Shown here: in pieces, positions 27,134 through 35,837 of the stretch
Numbering within the stretch: position 1 is the first letter of the stretch
Layout: the number at the start of each line of letters is the position of its first letter
Assembly: GCF_003362755.1 (NCBI RefSeq)
Contig: NZ_QKRA01000007.1
Span: 124,001 to 188,000 of the forward strand
Reading direction: 5' to 3'
Length of the DNA: 64,000 nt
Source of the DNA: Marinomonas piezotolerans
GTDB taxonomy: Bacteria > Pseudomonadota > Gammaproteobacteria > Pseudomonadales > Marinomonadaceae
Translations under genes and position numbers: made by a program
Notes under the pieces: model-generated
What the model was told of the DNA's origin: nothing
Databases searched by the model: none
The model's input: only the letters and a program-made list of their open reading frames with translations

Positions 27134-28036
27134 ATGCAAACGGTTCAAATGGGTAAATCTGACCTTCAATTCAGTCGTTTAGTGTATGGGGTTTGGCGTT
27201 TGGCTGATGCCGAAGATACTTCCGTTAAACACGTTAGAGAAAAGATAGATTTATGCCTAGAACAAGGCATCACGACGTTTGACCATGCAGACATTTACGG
27301 CGATTACGAGTGTGAGAAGCTTTTTGGCAAAGCGCTCGCTGCCGACTCAGATTTGCGTTCAAAAATGCAGCTAATTTCGAAATGTGACATCGCTCTCATG
27401 TCAGATAAGTTCCCCGATCGTCGTGTTAAATTTTACGATACTAGTGCAGAGTACATCCGAGCGAGTGCAGAGCAAAGCCTACAAAACCTTTCAACTGATT
27501 ACCTTGATCTATTGTTGATCCATCGCCCTGATCCGCTTATGAATGCCGCTGAGACCGGCGCAGTGCTAGACGAGTTAGTTGATAGTGGCAAGGTGAAAGC
27601 TATCGGCGTGTCTAACTTTGATGTATGGGATTGGCGATTACTGCAAGCAAATATGCGTCACCCTCTAGCCACGAATCAAATTGAAATGAGCCTCCTGCAG
27701 CGCGACGCGTTTACGAACGGCGCGTTGAGTGCCATGCAGCTAGATGGAATTACGCCGATGGCTTGGTCGCCATTAGGTGGTGGCGCTCTGTTCGCAGATA
27801 CACCTGAAACACGGCGCCTTGCTCCTCTGTTTGAGCGTTTGGCAAAAGAACAAGATGCGTCAGCGGATCATGTCGCCTTGGCGTGGCTATTGGCTCATCC
27901 TGCAAATATTTTACCTGTCGTTGGTACAAATAACCCTGAACGTATAAAGACCTTATCTAACATACTTAATATCGACATCGACCGCGAAACATGGTTCGAG
28001 TTATGGACGGCAGCGGCTGGCCAAGAAGTGCCGTAA
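27134..28036 (+). CDS. Aldo/keto reductase, YdhF-like
   Basis: NADPH-dependent reductase of 300 residues that should convert an aldehyde or ketone to an alcohol. The catalytic tetrad of the superfamily is complete: Asp50, Tyr55, Lys83 and His130, in the contexts FDHADIYGDYE, SKCD and LLIHRPDPL. The sequence closely follows the E. coli YdhF type. It leads the plus-strand operon with the TRAP genes. If the dioxygenase leaves an aldehyde after C-S cleavage, this enzyme is well placed to reduce it; that step is known for the 6-oxoglucose product of sulfoquinovose oxygenation. GGAGA lies nine bases before the ATG. Confidence 0.88.
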   Translation: MQTVQMGKSDLQFSRLVYGVWRLADAEDTSVKHVREKIDLCLEQGITTFDHADIYGDYECEKLFGKALAADSDLRSKMQLISKCDIALMSDKFPDRRVKFYDTSAEYIRASAEQSLQNLSTDYLDLLLIHRPDPLMNAAETGAVLDELVDSGKVKAIGVSNFDVWDWRLLQANMRHPLATNQIEMSLLQRDAFTNGALSAMQLDGITPMAWSPLGGGALFADTPETRRLAPLFERLAKEQDASADHVALAWLLAHPANILPVVGTNNPERIKTLSNILNIDIDRETWFELWTAAAGQEVP

Positions 28037-28082
28037 ACGATAAAACACGATAACAATAATAAATGTTTTAGAGGAGTCATGT

Positions 28083-28637
28083 ATGGCCGTTCTTCGAACT
28101 TTGGTGGGGTGGTTCACCTGTATTAATCAATTGCTTAATCGAATAGGCCGCAACATCGCGTGGATGCTGGTTACCGCCATGATCTGCGTGATTTTATTAC
28201 AGGTGTTTTGTCGTTATGTTTTAGGGTCTGCACTGCCTTGGCCAGAGGAAGTGGCCCGAGCGCTGATGATTTGGATGATGGCGGTAGTCGCAGGTGAAGC
28301 CTACCGCCGCGGTTCATTCGTAGCAATTGATATGGTTTTGCAAATGCTGCCTACCAAAGCGTCAAGCATATTGAAGCTGGTCTTGCTGCTGCTTGCTGGG
28401 GCTGTATTAGTGAAATTGTCGCTAATGGGAATAGAGTTTTTTGAACGAGGTTTTCGTTCACGTGCAGCGTCTATCCATATTTCTCGAGCATGGATTTATC
28501 TAGCGATGCCAGTCTGTTTTATTACGATGCTGTTAGCAAATATCGAATTGTGTTTGCGTGAGCTAGGGAGTTTGCTCGGGCACAAACAAGAATTCGAGAT
28601 GCCTACAGAAGTTCGTGCGGATGCCTCGGTGGATTAA
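28083..28637 (+). CDS. TRAP transporter small permease (DctQ-like)
   Basis: Small membrane subunit of a sodium-driven TRAP importer. The 184-residue protein has four predicted membrane segments (about 20-42, 55-75, 92-115 and 135-158) with the typical LQVFCRYVLGSALPWPEEVARALMIW region between the first two (42-68). It follows the reductase gene by 46 bases and has AGGAG before its ATG. Confidence 0.9.
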   Translation: MAVLRTLVGWFTCINQLLNRIGRNIAWMLVTAMICVILLQVFCRYVLGSALPWPEEVARALMIWMMAVVAGEAYRRGSFVAIDMVLQMLPTKASSILKLVLLLLAGAVLVKLSLMGIEFFERGFRSRAASIHISRAWIYLAMPVCFITMLLANIELCLRELGSLLGHKQEFEMPTEVRADASVD

Positions 28638-28682
28638 TATCTCTGAGCGGCAATAGAACAACAATAAAAAGAGAAACCTTTT

Positions 28683-29975
28683 ATGTTAGCTCTGTTTTTA
28701 CCTTTATTTCTTATTTTACTTTTGATCGGTATGCCAGTGTTCTTTGCTATGCTGGCGGCCCCTGGCTTCATGCTTTACGCCACAGGCATGGAGCGAGATA
28801 TCTCACTACTTTTCCGCAATATCTACAATGGTATTGATTCATTTCCGTTGATGGCAATTCCATTCTTCATGTTAGCCGGTGAATTAATGAATCGCGGCGG
28901 CATAACGATGAATTTGGTGCAGTTTTCACAATCCTTTATTGGTCACGTACGTGGTGGCTTAGCCCATGTCAATGTGATGTCTAGTATGCTGTTTGCTGGG
29001 CTTTCTGGATCTGCTGTGGCGGATACCTCTGCAATTGGTTCGATGATGATTCCAGCGATGGAGAAAAACGGTTACAGCCGTAAGTTCGCCGCAGCTATAA
29101 CGGCCGCTTCATCTGTTATTGGCCCTATAATTCCGCCTTCGGGCATCATGATTATCTATGCATACACCATGGAAGTGTCTGTTGCCGCTTTGTTCGCAGC
29201 CGGGATTGTACCCGGTATATTGGTCGGCGGTGGGTTGATGTTAATGATCGCCTTAATGGCGAAGAAATACGATTTCCCTGTCGCGGGACCAAAAGCATCT
29301 TGGAAAGAACGTGGTCACGCAACGCGAAATGCTATCTTCCCTTTGTTTGCCCCAGTAATCATATTGGGTGGCATCATTGGAGGGATTTTTACGCCTACGG
29401 AAGCATCAGCGGTAGCAACGGCTTATGCATTAATCATCAGCGTATGGGTGATGAAGACCGTTAAATTGCGTGACTTGCCAGGGATCTTTATTAAAGGAGC
29501 GCAAGCTTCTGCAGTTGTTTTGTTATTGGTTGGCTCAGCCATTGCGTTTAAAACGGTGGTGAGTTTATCGCACAGTGCGGAAATTCTTGCTCAGTGGGTG
29601 CTAACCATTAGCGAAAACCCATTGATGTTGTTGTTTTTGATTAACCTTCTGTTGTTTGTTGTCGGGATGTTTTTGGATGCGGGTCCCGCAATAATCATTC
29701 TAGGTCCTATTCTAGGTCCCATCTTCATAAATCTTGGCATCGATCCGGTGCACTTCGCCATCATTATGAGCGTTAACTTAACAGTAGGTTTGGCAACACC
29801 CCCCATGGGGTTGGTGCTATTCGTTGCTTCGAGCGTGTCAGGCGAGAGAATTGAAACGATATCAAAAGCGATTTTGCCATTTTTGGCGGTTGAAGTGGCC
29901 GTAATATTTTTGATTACTTTTTTCCCATCACTATCTATGACGCTACCAAGGCTTCTTGGGTTGGTATCTGGATAG
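28683..29975 (+). CDS. TRAP transporter large permease (DctM-like)
   Basis: Main translocation subunit, 430 residues with about 12 hydrophobic segments. Family hallmarks include FPLMAIPFFMLAGELMNRGG near 57-76, GLSGSAVADTSAIGSMMIPAM near 109-129, and IGPIIPPSG near 150. It works with the DctQ- and DctP-like subunits on either side to import one solute per binding event with sodium. The substrate cannot be read from this subunit. Confidence 0.93.
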   Translation: MLALFLPLFLILLLIGMPVFFAMLAAPGFMLYATGMERDISLLFRNIYNGIDSFPLMAIPFFMLAGELMNRGGITMNLVQFSQSFIGHVRGGLAHVNVMSSMLFAGLSGSAVADTSAIGSMMIPAMEKNGYSRKFAAAITAASSVIGPIIPPSGIMIIYAYTMEVSVAALFAAGIVPGILVGGGLMLMIALMAKKYDFPVAGPKASWKERGHATRNAIFPLFAPVIILGGIIGGIFTPTEASAVATAYALIISVWVMKTVKLRDLPGIFIKGAQASAVVLLLVGSAIAFKTVVSLSHSAEILAQWVLTISENPLMLLFLINLLLFVVGMFLDAGPAIIILGPILGPIFINLGIDPVHFAIIMSVNLTVGLATPPMGLVLFVASSVSGERIETISKAILPFLAVEVAVIFLITFFPSLSMTLPRLLGLVSG

Positions 29976-30015
29976 CGTAAAACGCAATGCAAAAACGACA
30001 AATGAGGACTTTTAA

Positions 30016-31086
30016 ATGTTCACGAAAACAAAAATAAACGGGTTTGTTGCAGCGACGTTGATCGGTGCAGGTGTCATGTTAAGTGGCATCGCACAAGCAG
30101 CAGACTTTAATATACGTGCCGTTGCAAACTCTAACGAGAACGACGAAGACTATGATGGTCTAGAAGTATTCAAGGATTTTGTAGAGTCACACTCAAATGG
30201 CCGTATTGGTGTTGATATATACATGGGCACACAACTATGTGGTAACGGTGTTGAGTGTCTAGAAGCCCTCGAATACGGTTCAATTGATGTGTATATTTCT
30301 ACGTCTGGTGGTGCCTCTGCAATGTACCCCTACGTACAGGTACTAGATTTGCCGTATGTACTACGTGATGATCGTGTTGCTGAAGAAGTGTTTACAGGCG
30401 ATTTTACAAGAGAACTACGTAAACAAATTTTAGCTGACTCTGATAACACTGTTCGTCTTATGACAATCGGTAATACCGGTGGTTGGCGTAACTTTGCCAA
30501 CACTAAGCACACTGTAAAAACACCAGAAGATCTAGAAGGCTTGAAAATTCGTACGGTTGTATCCGATTTACCGCAGGAATTGGTTCGCTCACTAGGCGCA
30601 AGCCCAACGCCTATCCCATGGCCAGAGCTATTCACCTCGTTCCAAACAGGTGTTGTTGAAGGTTCTAAAAATGGTATTACTGATATCATGGGCATGAAAT
30701 TTACCGATGCAGGCTTGAAGTATGTGACGTTGGACGGACATGCGTACATGTCTGCTCTGTGGTACATGAACAACGATACCTTCATGGATATGCCAGAAGA
30801 CTTACGTCGCGTAGTGGTGGATGGTTTTTCCGCGTTGCAGCAAGCTACATTTGCGTCACCAAAACGTAAATCCATTGATGCTTATAAAGCATTTGATGAA
30901 GCAGGCGGTGAGCTATACGTACCTTCTCCAGAAGAGAAGGCAGAATTCGCTGCTGCGGCGAAGCCAGTATACGCTTGGTTCAAAGAGAACATCGAAGGCG
31001 GTGACAAATGGTTCAACCTGTTGAACGATGCGGCCAAAGACGCCGAGCAAAAAATCCAAGCGGAATATGACGCTGACTTAAAGTAG
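30016..31086 (+). CDS. TRAP transporter solute-binding protein (DctP-like)
   Basis: Periplasmic receptor of the importer. The 356-residue precursor has a signal peptide ending near residue 28 (GIAQA). The conserved DctP region LEGLKIRT contains Arg179, which in most of the family clamps an acidic group of the ligand, so a carboxylate or sulfonate is expected. A pair of cysteines (75 and 81, LCGNGVEC) may form a disulfide. By operon and shared operator, it should bind the compound that the dioxygenase pathway degrades, or a conjugate of it. Confidence 0.9.
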   Translation: MFTKTKINGFVAATLIGAGVMLSGIAQAADFNIRAVANSNENDEDYDGLEVFKDFVESHSNGRIGVDIYMGTQLCGNGVECLEALEYGSIDVYISTSGGASAMYPYVQVLDLPYVLRDDRVAEEVFTGDFTRELRKQILADSDNTVRLMTIGNTGGWRNFANTKHTVKTPEDLEGLKIRTVVSDLPQELVRSLGASPTPIPWPELFTSFQTGVVEGSKNGITDIMGMKFTDAGLKYVTLDGHAYMSALWYMNNDTFMDMPEDLRRVVVDGFSALQQATFASPKRKSIDAYKAFDEAGGELYVPSPEEKAEFAAAAKPVYAWFKENIEGGDKWFNLLNDAAKDAEQKIQAEYDADLK

Positions 31087-31099
31087 TGCTCTAAGCACC

Positions 31100-31140
31100 G
31101 AGAAGAGGGAGGGGATCCACTCTCTCTTCTCATCCTTTCT
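31100..31140 (+). terminator. Hairpin after the TRAP binding-protein gene, partial terminator
   Basis: Twelve-base stem GAGAAGAGGGAG/CTCTCTCTTCTC with one G-U pair (31100-31131), followed by a T-rich but interrupted stretch. It may stabilise the abundant dctP message and let part of transcription pass into the yeiH-like gene 42 bases downstream. Confidence 0.6.
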
Positions 31141-31172
31141 TTTCTCCTTAATTATTAGTATATGGGTACGTC

Positions 31173-32168
31173 ATGTTTAACCCAGTGAGAACCTTTGCGC
31201 CCAATATTCCTGGGATTATGCTCGCTATGGTCATGGGATTGTCTGCAGCATTCTTAAGCGAACACTACGGTGCGCCAGTAATGTTGATGGCTTTGCTGCT
31301 TGGCATGAGCTTTAATTTCATGGCCGACTCCGAGAAAACGGGTCAAGGTCTAGAGTTTAGTGCGACAACTTTGCTCAGGGTGGGCGTTGCACTATTAGGG
31401 GTACGTATCACTATTAGTTCATTGACCGACTTTGGCTGGCCAATCTTGGTACTAACTGGGGTGCTGATTTTAACCGTTATTTTAATAGGCGTGATAGCGG
31501 GGCGGTTATTTAAGTTACCGGAGAACATGGGCTTACTTGCTGGGTGTGCCGTGGCAATTTGTGGTGCTTCCGCAACGGCTGCTGTGGCAGCAGTGTTGCC
31601 AAAGAATCAGAATACTAATCGTTCTGTGGTGTTTACCATCGTGGGTATTACCGCTATGAGTACTACCGCTATGATCGTTTATCCAATGGTCGCCAATTGG
31701 CTGGGATTGGATGAGCGACAGACAGGATATTTTCTTGGAGCGACGATTCACGACGTAGCGCAAGTCGTTGGTGCTGGGTACGGTGTTTCTGAATATGCAG
31801 GAGACAATGCAACGGTCGTGAAGCTATTTCGCGTCGCAATGCTAGCACCCATTGTCTTTGTTTTAGCGGTCTTCTTTGCACGCAAGAATGCTACTCCAGA
31901 TTCGTATAAGCGGTTTCCTATCCCACCTTTTTTATTAGTTTTTATTGCGTTGATGGTAGTGAATACATTGGGCTGGATCCCTGCGCAAGTGGTTGAATTC
32001 TTGGCTAATTTGTCACGTTGGTGTTTGGTCTTCGCTATTGCAGCCATTGGTATGCGGACGCAGCTCAATAAGCTGAAAGAAGTGGGTATGGCTCCCCTTA
32101 TATTATTGATCGTTGAGACTGTCTTTATGGCAGTTTGTGGTGCGTCGTTGGCTTATTTTTTAATCTGA
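31173..32168 (+). CDS. yeiH: YeiH-family putative sulfate/sulfite exporter
   Basis: Inner membrane protein of 331 residues with about ten hydrophobic segments, matching the YeiH/UPF0324 family, annotated in general as putative sulfate exporters. The conserved LLRVGVALLGVRI (72-84) and GLLAGCAVAICGASATAAVAAV region (from about 121) are visible. Placed last in the TRAP operon, it fits removal of sulfite or sulfate set free inside the cell when a sulfonate is broken down. That role is inferred from context; the family is poorly characterised. Confidence 0.82.
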   Translation: MFNPVRTFAPNIPGIMLAMVMGLSAAFLSEHYGAPVMLMALLLGMSFNFMADSEKTGQGLEFSATTLLRVGVALLGVRITISSLTDFGWPILVLTGVLILTVILIGVIAGRLFKLPENMGLLAGCAVAICGASATAAVAAVLPKNQNTNRSVVFTIVGITAMSTTAMIVYPMVANWLGLDERQTGYFLGATIHDVAQVVGAGYGVSEYAGDNATVVKLFRVAMLAPIVFVLAVFFARKNATPDSYKRFPIPPFLLVFIALMVVNTLGWIPAQVVEFLANLSRWCLVFAIAAIGMRTQLNKLKEVGMAPLILLIVETVFMAVCGASLAYFLI

Positions 32169-32200
32169 CTTTAGTCACTAGCCGCAACAGGCAAGACACT

Positions 32201-32242
32201 AAAAAGCCCCATGTATCTGATGGAGATTCAAGGGGCTTTTTT
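32201..32242. terminator. Bidirectional terminator between yeiH and trpA
   Basis: AAAAAGCCCC (32201-32210) pairs with GGGGCTTTTTT (32232-32242), with a smaller ATCT/AGAT stem inside the loop, between two convergent genes. Confidence 0.88.
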
Positions 32243-32264
32243 GTATCTTTTATCGTACTTAACG

Positions 32265-33050
32265 CTAGTCGAACAAGCTATTAAACAGCTTCAAACCTTC
32301 TTCTTTACCACCTTTGTTGTAGGCATCTAGCAAGGCAGATCCTACAATTGCCACATCTGCTTTACCTGTAATCGCGTCAACATGGGCTTTTTCACGAATG
32401 CCAAAACCTACACCCATTGGTGCATTAGCATGTGAGTTGATTTCAGCAAGGTACTCATCTAAAGATTGCTGCTTTTCACCATTATGGTTGGAGTTACCCG
32501 TCACTCCGGAGCGTGCTACGCAGTATAGGAAGCCACGAGCTTCTTTAGCTAGAAATGCTAGGCGATCTTTTGGTGTGACAGGTGTGACCAACCAAACTGG
32601 ATCAATGCCATGAGCATCACAGTAGGTGCGTAGGTCACCTGCTTGCTCATAAGGGAGATCCGGCAGAATCAATCCCAAGATATTTTCTTCAGCACAACGT
32701 TTGACTAACTTCTCTAAACCGAAGTGGTACATTGGGTTTAGGTAGCTCATCAATACGATACGGCTTTCTGGAAAATCACGCGCCAATTTACCAATGTCCG
32801 TCAGACACTCTTCAACAGATGGTTTTTGGTTGTGCAACGCTCCATGACACGCTGCAACAATGGTTGGGCCATCGGCGACTGGGTCAGAGAATGGAAATTG
32901 TACTTCAATGAAGTCAGCGCCTGCTTCTAACAGTGTCGCCATCCAATCTAGGCTATCTTTTACTGTAGGGTAGCCGTAAACCACATGAGTCATAGACAGG
33001 ATAGGCTTTTGCTGACGCTTGTCGCTAATATAGTTCGCTAATTGGCTCAT
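32265..33050 (-). CDS. trpA: Tryptophan synthase alpha chain
   Basis: Splits indole-3-glycerol phosphate into indole and glyceraldehyde 3-phosphate and hands indole to TrpB. The 261-residue protein keeps the catalytic pair Glu49 and Asp60 (FIEVQFPFSDPVADGPTI) at the same numbers as in the Salmonella enzyme, and the phosphate-binding GVGFGI. The surrounding sequence departs from the common enterobacterial form (for example MTHVVYGYP in place of FVTAGDP). It follows trpB by two bases and uses AGGAGA at the trpB end as ribosome site. Confidence 0.92.
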   Translation of the reverse strand: MSQLANYISDKRQQKPILSMTHVVYGYPTVKDSLDWMATLLEAGADFIEVQFPFSDPVADGPTIVAACHGALHNQKPSVEECLTDIGKLARDFPESRIVLMSYLNPMYHFGLEKLVKRCAEENILGLILPDLPYEQAGDLRTYCDAHGIDPVWLVTPVTPKDRLAFLAKEARGFLYCVARSGVTGNSNHNGEKQQSLDEYLAEINSHANAPMGVGFGIREKAHVDAITGKADVAIVGSALLDAYNKGGKEEGLKLFNSLFD

Positions 33051-33052
33051 GC

Positions 33053-34315
33053 TTAGGCCTCTCCTTTGTCTGCGTTGTTCAAGTGATCTTTATAATCAGC
33101 TAAGTAATCTTCTAAAAACTCTGGGAAGGTTTCGTCGTTCATCGCTTTGGCAACATTGAAAATGTCCTTATCACCTCGGCCGGATAGGTTGATAACTATT
33201 CGGCTATCTTTCGGTAGATTGGGAGCATCTTTGAAGGCGCCTGCTAGAGCATGAGAGGACTCTAGTGCTGGGATGATGCCTTCTTTGCGGAGCAATAATG
33301 AGCAAGCATCAACAACTTCGTCATCCATCGCATACTTCATTTGAATACGGCCTTCTTGTGCTAAGTGTGCGATGATCGGTGAGACACCTACATAGTCCAA
33401 GCCAGCCGCGATAGAATGCGTTTCTTGGAGTTGACCATTTTCGTCTTGCAAGAACATGGTAGCAAAACCCTGTGCTATCCCTTTTGTCCCTAAACCGTGT
33501 GATAGTCGAATAGAGTGTTGACCAAGCTCTAAGCCTTTTCCGCCTGCTTCGACACCAATCATTTCAACATTTTTCTCATCTAAGAAAGGTAGGAAAATGC
33601 CAGCCGCGTTAGAGCCGCCACCAACACACGCATAGAGGCGGTCAGGGTATTGACCAAACTGTGCTTGGCTTTGCTCTTTCACTTCTTCGCCAATGACAGA
33701 TTGGAAAAATGCCACCATTTCAGGGAATGGCGCGCAACCACATGTTGTACCGATCAGATAGTGGCTTTCTTCATGGCTAGAAGACCAGTCACGTAAAGCT
33801 TCGTCCAGCGCATCACGAAGTGTTTGTGAGCCTTCGGCTACAGATACGACAGTTGCGCCCAATTGTTTCATCCAGAAAACGTTTGGATATTGACGTTTAA
33901 CGTCCTTCGCGCCCATGTAAATAGTACATTCCAAGCCCAAACGAGCGGCTATCAATGCTGTTGCTACACCGTGCTGACCTGCGCCGGTTTCTGCAATCAC
34001 GCGCTTTTTACCCATGCGCTTAACTAGTAGCGCTTGGCCGATTACGTTGTTCATTTTGTGCGCGCCAGATTGGTTTAAATCTTCACGCTTAAGGTAAATC
34101 TGAGCGCCGCCAAAGTGATCTGTTAAATTTTTACAGAATGTCAGTGGAGTTGGGCGACCAGAATAGTTTTGCCATGTGTCTTTCAACTCAGCAATGAACT
34201 CAGGATCGTTTTTTGCTTCTTCAAATGCTTTAAGAATTTGTTGTTGGCTTGGGTAAAGAATCTCAGGGATATAACTCCCACCGAACTCACCGTAGTAACC
34301 ATTATTGCTTTGCAT
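33053..34315 (-). CDS. trpB: Tryptophan synthase beta chain, divergent form
   Basis: Pyridoxal-phosphate enzyme joining indole and serine to give tryptophan. Lys87 in SGAHKMNN is the cofactor lysine and Glu109 in AETGAGQHG the catalytic acid. GGGSNAAG binds the cofactor phosphate. At 420 residues it is some 20 longer than usual, and the normally conserved GPHPFP segment reads GTTCGCAPFP (189-198), with two cysteines. With trpA it forms a two-gene operon; trpF, trpI or trpC are not adjacent. Activity looks intact, but the sequence seems to belong to a separate branch. Confidence 0.9.
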   Translation of the reverse strand: MQSNNGYYGEFGGSYIPEILYPSQQQILKAFEEAKNDPEFIAELKDTWQNYSGRPTPLTFCKNLTDHFGGAQIYLKREDLNQSGAHKMNNVIGQALLVKRMGKKRVIAETGAGQHGVATALIAARLGLECTIYMGAKDVKRQYPNVFWMKQLGATVVSVAEGSQTLRDALDEALRDWSSSHEESHYLIGTTCGCAPFPEMVAFFQSVIGEEVKEQSQAQFGQYPDRLYACVGGGSNAAGIFLPFLDEKNVEMIGVEAGGKGLELGQHSIRLSHGLGTKGIAQGFATMFLQDENGQLQETHSIAAGLDYVGVSPIIAHLAQEGRIQMKYAMDDEVVDACSLLLRKEGIIPALESSHALAGAFKDAPNLPKDSRIVINLSGRGDKDIFNVAKAMNDETFPEFLEDYLADYKDHLNNADKGEA

Positions 34316-34798
34316 GAAAGACTCCTATCGGATCTGACGAGACATAGTAGCAGGTCTCAAATTAATAACTAAACGATATGGTAAAGTTAATAGAAAGAAT
34401 CTGGCTCGTCAAGAGCAGATAAGCTATTTTATTTACTGTTGCGTTTAGTTAATTGTTAGGCCGCATCGCCATTGCGTTACATGCGAATGAATCGATGAAA
34501 AAAGCATGTTTTTGAAGACCAAGTAGGAAAATGGCGTTTGCGGCAATTTGTGCAAATTGTAGCATCAATCATAAGGTAAAAAGTGGGGAATTATTTAAAA
34601 AGAGACAGCATGATCAATGATTCGATTCAGGAAGTAAGTCGTATTCCTATACTCGGCGTAGGGGGGGCTAGAATGACGTCAGAGTGTTAAAAAAGCATAA
34701 TTTGAAAAATAATTTATATCTGTGCATCCAAACGATAATTTGACTTCGTCTTAGGTTGTGTAAGCACTACATCATTTTACTAAACGGAGTAACAAACT
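34316..34798. other. 483-base intergenic region upstream of trpB and the COG4315 gene
   Basis: No open gene is visible. It holds one perfect inverted repeat, CAATTTG-TG-CAAATTG (34544-34559), placed about 230 bases from each flanking start, which could be an operator for either gene. I see no leader peptide with tryptophan codons and no trp attenuator hairpin series ahead of trpB. Confidence 0.5.
34723..34750 (+). promoter_or_regulatory. Weak candidate ECF-type promoter for the COG4315 gene
   Basis: TGCATCC and CGTC are separated by 17 bases, about 50 bases before the start codon. The spacing and GC-rich halves fit promoters read by ECF sigma factors, and such a sigma gene lies just downstream. 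I do not see a clear second copy before the sigma gene, so this is tentative. Confidence 0.25.
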
Positions 34799-35176
34799 AT
34801 GAACGTACCATTTAAATCTCTCATCGCAGGCTTTGCCATTTCTGCTGCCTCTATCACCAGCGTTGCAGTAATGGCAGCGGATACAATACTAACCGATTCA
34901 TCGGGTATGACATTGTATACCTTTGATAAGGATTCCGATGGCGTTTCTAACTGTAATGGTGGCTGTGCGATAAAATGGCCTCCTTACCTTATGGAGGACG
35001 GTGCCAACGCAAAAATGGGTTTTGGTCACATCATTCGTGAGGACGGCTCTAAACAATGGACTTACCAAAACGAGCCTTTGTATACTTGGGTCGGAGATAA
35101 AAAGAAAGGTGATACAACAGGTGATGGCCTTGGTGGTGTGTGGCATGTTGCAGAAAAATCAGGGTACTCATACTAA
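34799..35176 (+). CDS. Secreted COG4315-family protein (YxFxxD repeat)
   Basis: A 125-residue exported protein with a signal peptide ending near residue 28 (VMAAD). It carries the family motif twice in variant form: LYTFDKDSDGVSNCNGGCAIKWPP and, later, WTYQNEPLYTWVGD followed by GDGLGGVWHVA. The function is unknown; the two cysteines in the CNGGC loop may bind a metal or form a disulfide. Proteins of this family are often encoded beside ECF sigma/anti-sigma pairs, as here, and may be their output. CGGAG precedes the ATG. Confidence 0.8.
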   Translation: MNVPFKSLIAGFAISAASITSVAVMAADTILTDSSGMTLYTFDKDSDGVSNCNGGCAIKWPPYLMEDGANAKMGFGHIIREDGSKQWTYQNEPLYTWVGDKKKGDTTGDGLGGVWHVAEKSGYSY

Positions 35177-35222
35177 TTTTCACATAGCGTTTTAATTCCA
35201 AACCTATTGTCTATCTTTCTAT

Positions 35223-35252
35223 AAAGCAATGAACGCAGTTCATTGCTTTTTT
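35223..35252 (+). terminator. Terminator after the COG4315 gene
   Basis: Twelve-base perfect stem AAAGCAATGAAC/GTTCATTGCTTT with a GCA loop, followed by further T. It separates this gene from the sigma factor operon. Confidence 0.93.
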
Positions 35253-35297
35253 ATTAAGCTATGTTTTCAACCTGCTTTTAAAAAGAGATGGTGAGTC

Positions 35298-35837
35298 GTG
35301 GATAATTTGGAATGGAACCGTCAAGTTAATGCGTTACTGTACCGAATACAAAATCGGGACCAACTAGCGCTGAGATTATTATATGAATTGTGCAGCGGAA
35401 AGGTACTTGGATTAATCTCTCGCATAGTTAATGAACAGCATGAAGCAGAAGACGTATTGCAAGATGTCTTTATTAAGATATGGAATCAAGCAGAGCAACA
35501 TAACAACCAAGGTGCGGCTTGGGCCTGGATATGCGTGATGTCACGCAACAGTAGTTTAGATCGTTTAAGAAAGCTGCAAAAGCACCCTCATATATCGACA
35601 GATGAGAACGACGAGCTCATTAATGCTTTGATTTATAACGATGACGGTCCAGACAATATTGCACTGAATCGTTGTTTATATGCGTTAAAAGAGCAAACAC
35701 GAAGTAGCGTTTTGCAGTCCTATTTATACGGTTATAGTCATAATGAGTTAGCGCAAAAAATGTCTGTTCCATTGGGAACAATGAAGGCTTGGATTCGTCG
35801 TGGCTTACAGGAGCTGAAACTATGTCTGGAAGCTTAA
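35298..35837 (+). CDS. ECF-family RNA polymerase sigma factor
   Basis: Small sigma-70 relative of 179 residues with only regions 2 and 4. Region 2 is seen at about 15-75 (EDVLQDVFIKIWNQ binds core polymerase), region 4 at about 115-170 (YSHNELAQKMSVPLGTMKAWIRRGLQELK is the -35 helix-turn-helix). The start is a GTG; the codon two before it in frame is a stop. Its end overlaps the next gene, a predicted anti-sigma factor, by 16 bases, so the two should be made in balance. Targets unknown; the COG4315 gene is a candidate. Confidence 0.9.
   Translation: MDNLEWNRQVNALLYRIQNRDQLALRLLYELCSGKVLGLISRIVNEQHEAEDVLQDVFIKIWNQAEQHNNQGAAWAWICVMSRNSSLDRLRKLQKHPHISTDENDELINALIYNDDGPDNIALNRCLYALKEQTRSSVLQSYLYGYSHNELAQKMSVPLGTMKAWIRRGLQELKLCLEA

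Noticed and set aside
29591-30875. Long open frames on the minus strand opposite the TRAP permease and binding-protein genes (136 and 181 codons).
   Set aside because: They lie fully antisense to genes with strong family matches, have no ribosome sites and translate to low-complexity, Ser/Lys-rich text without recognisable domains.
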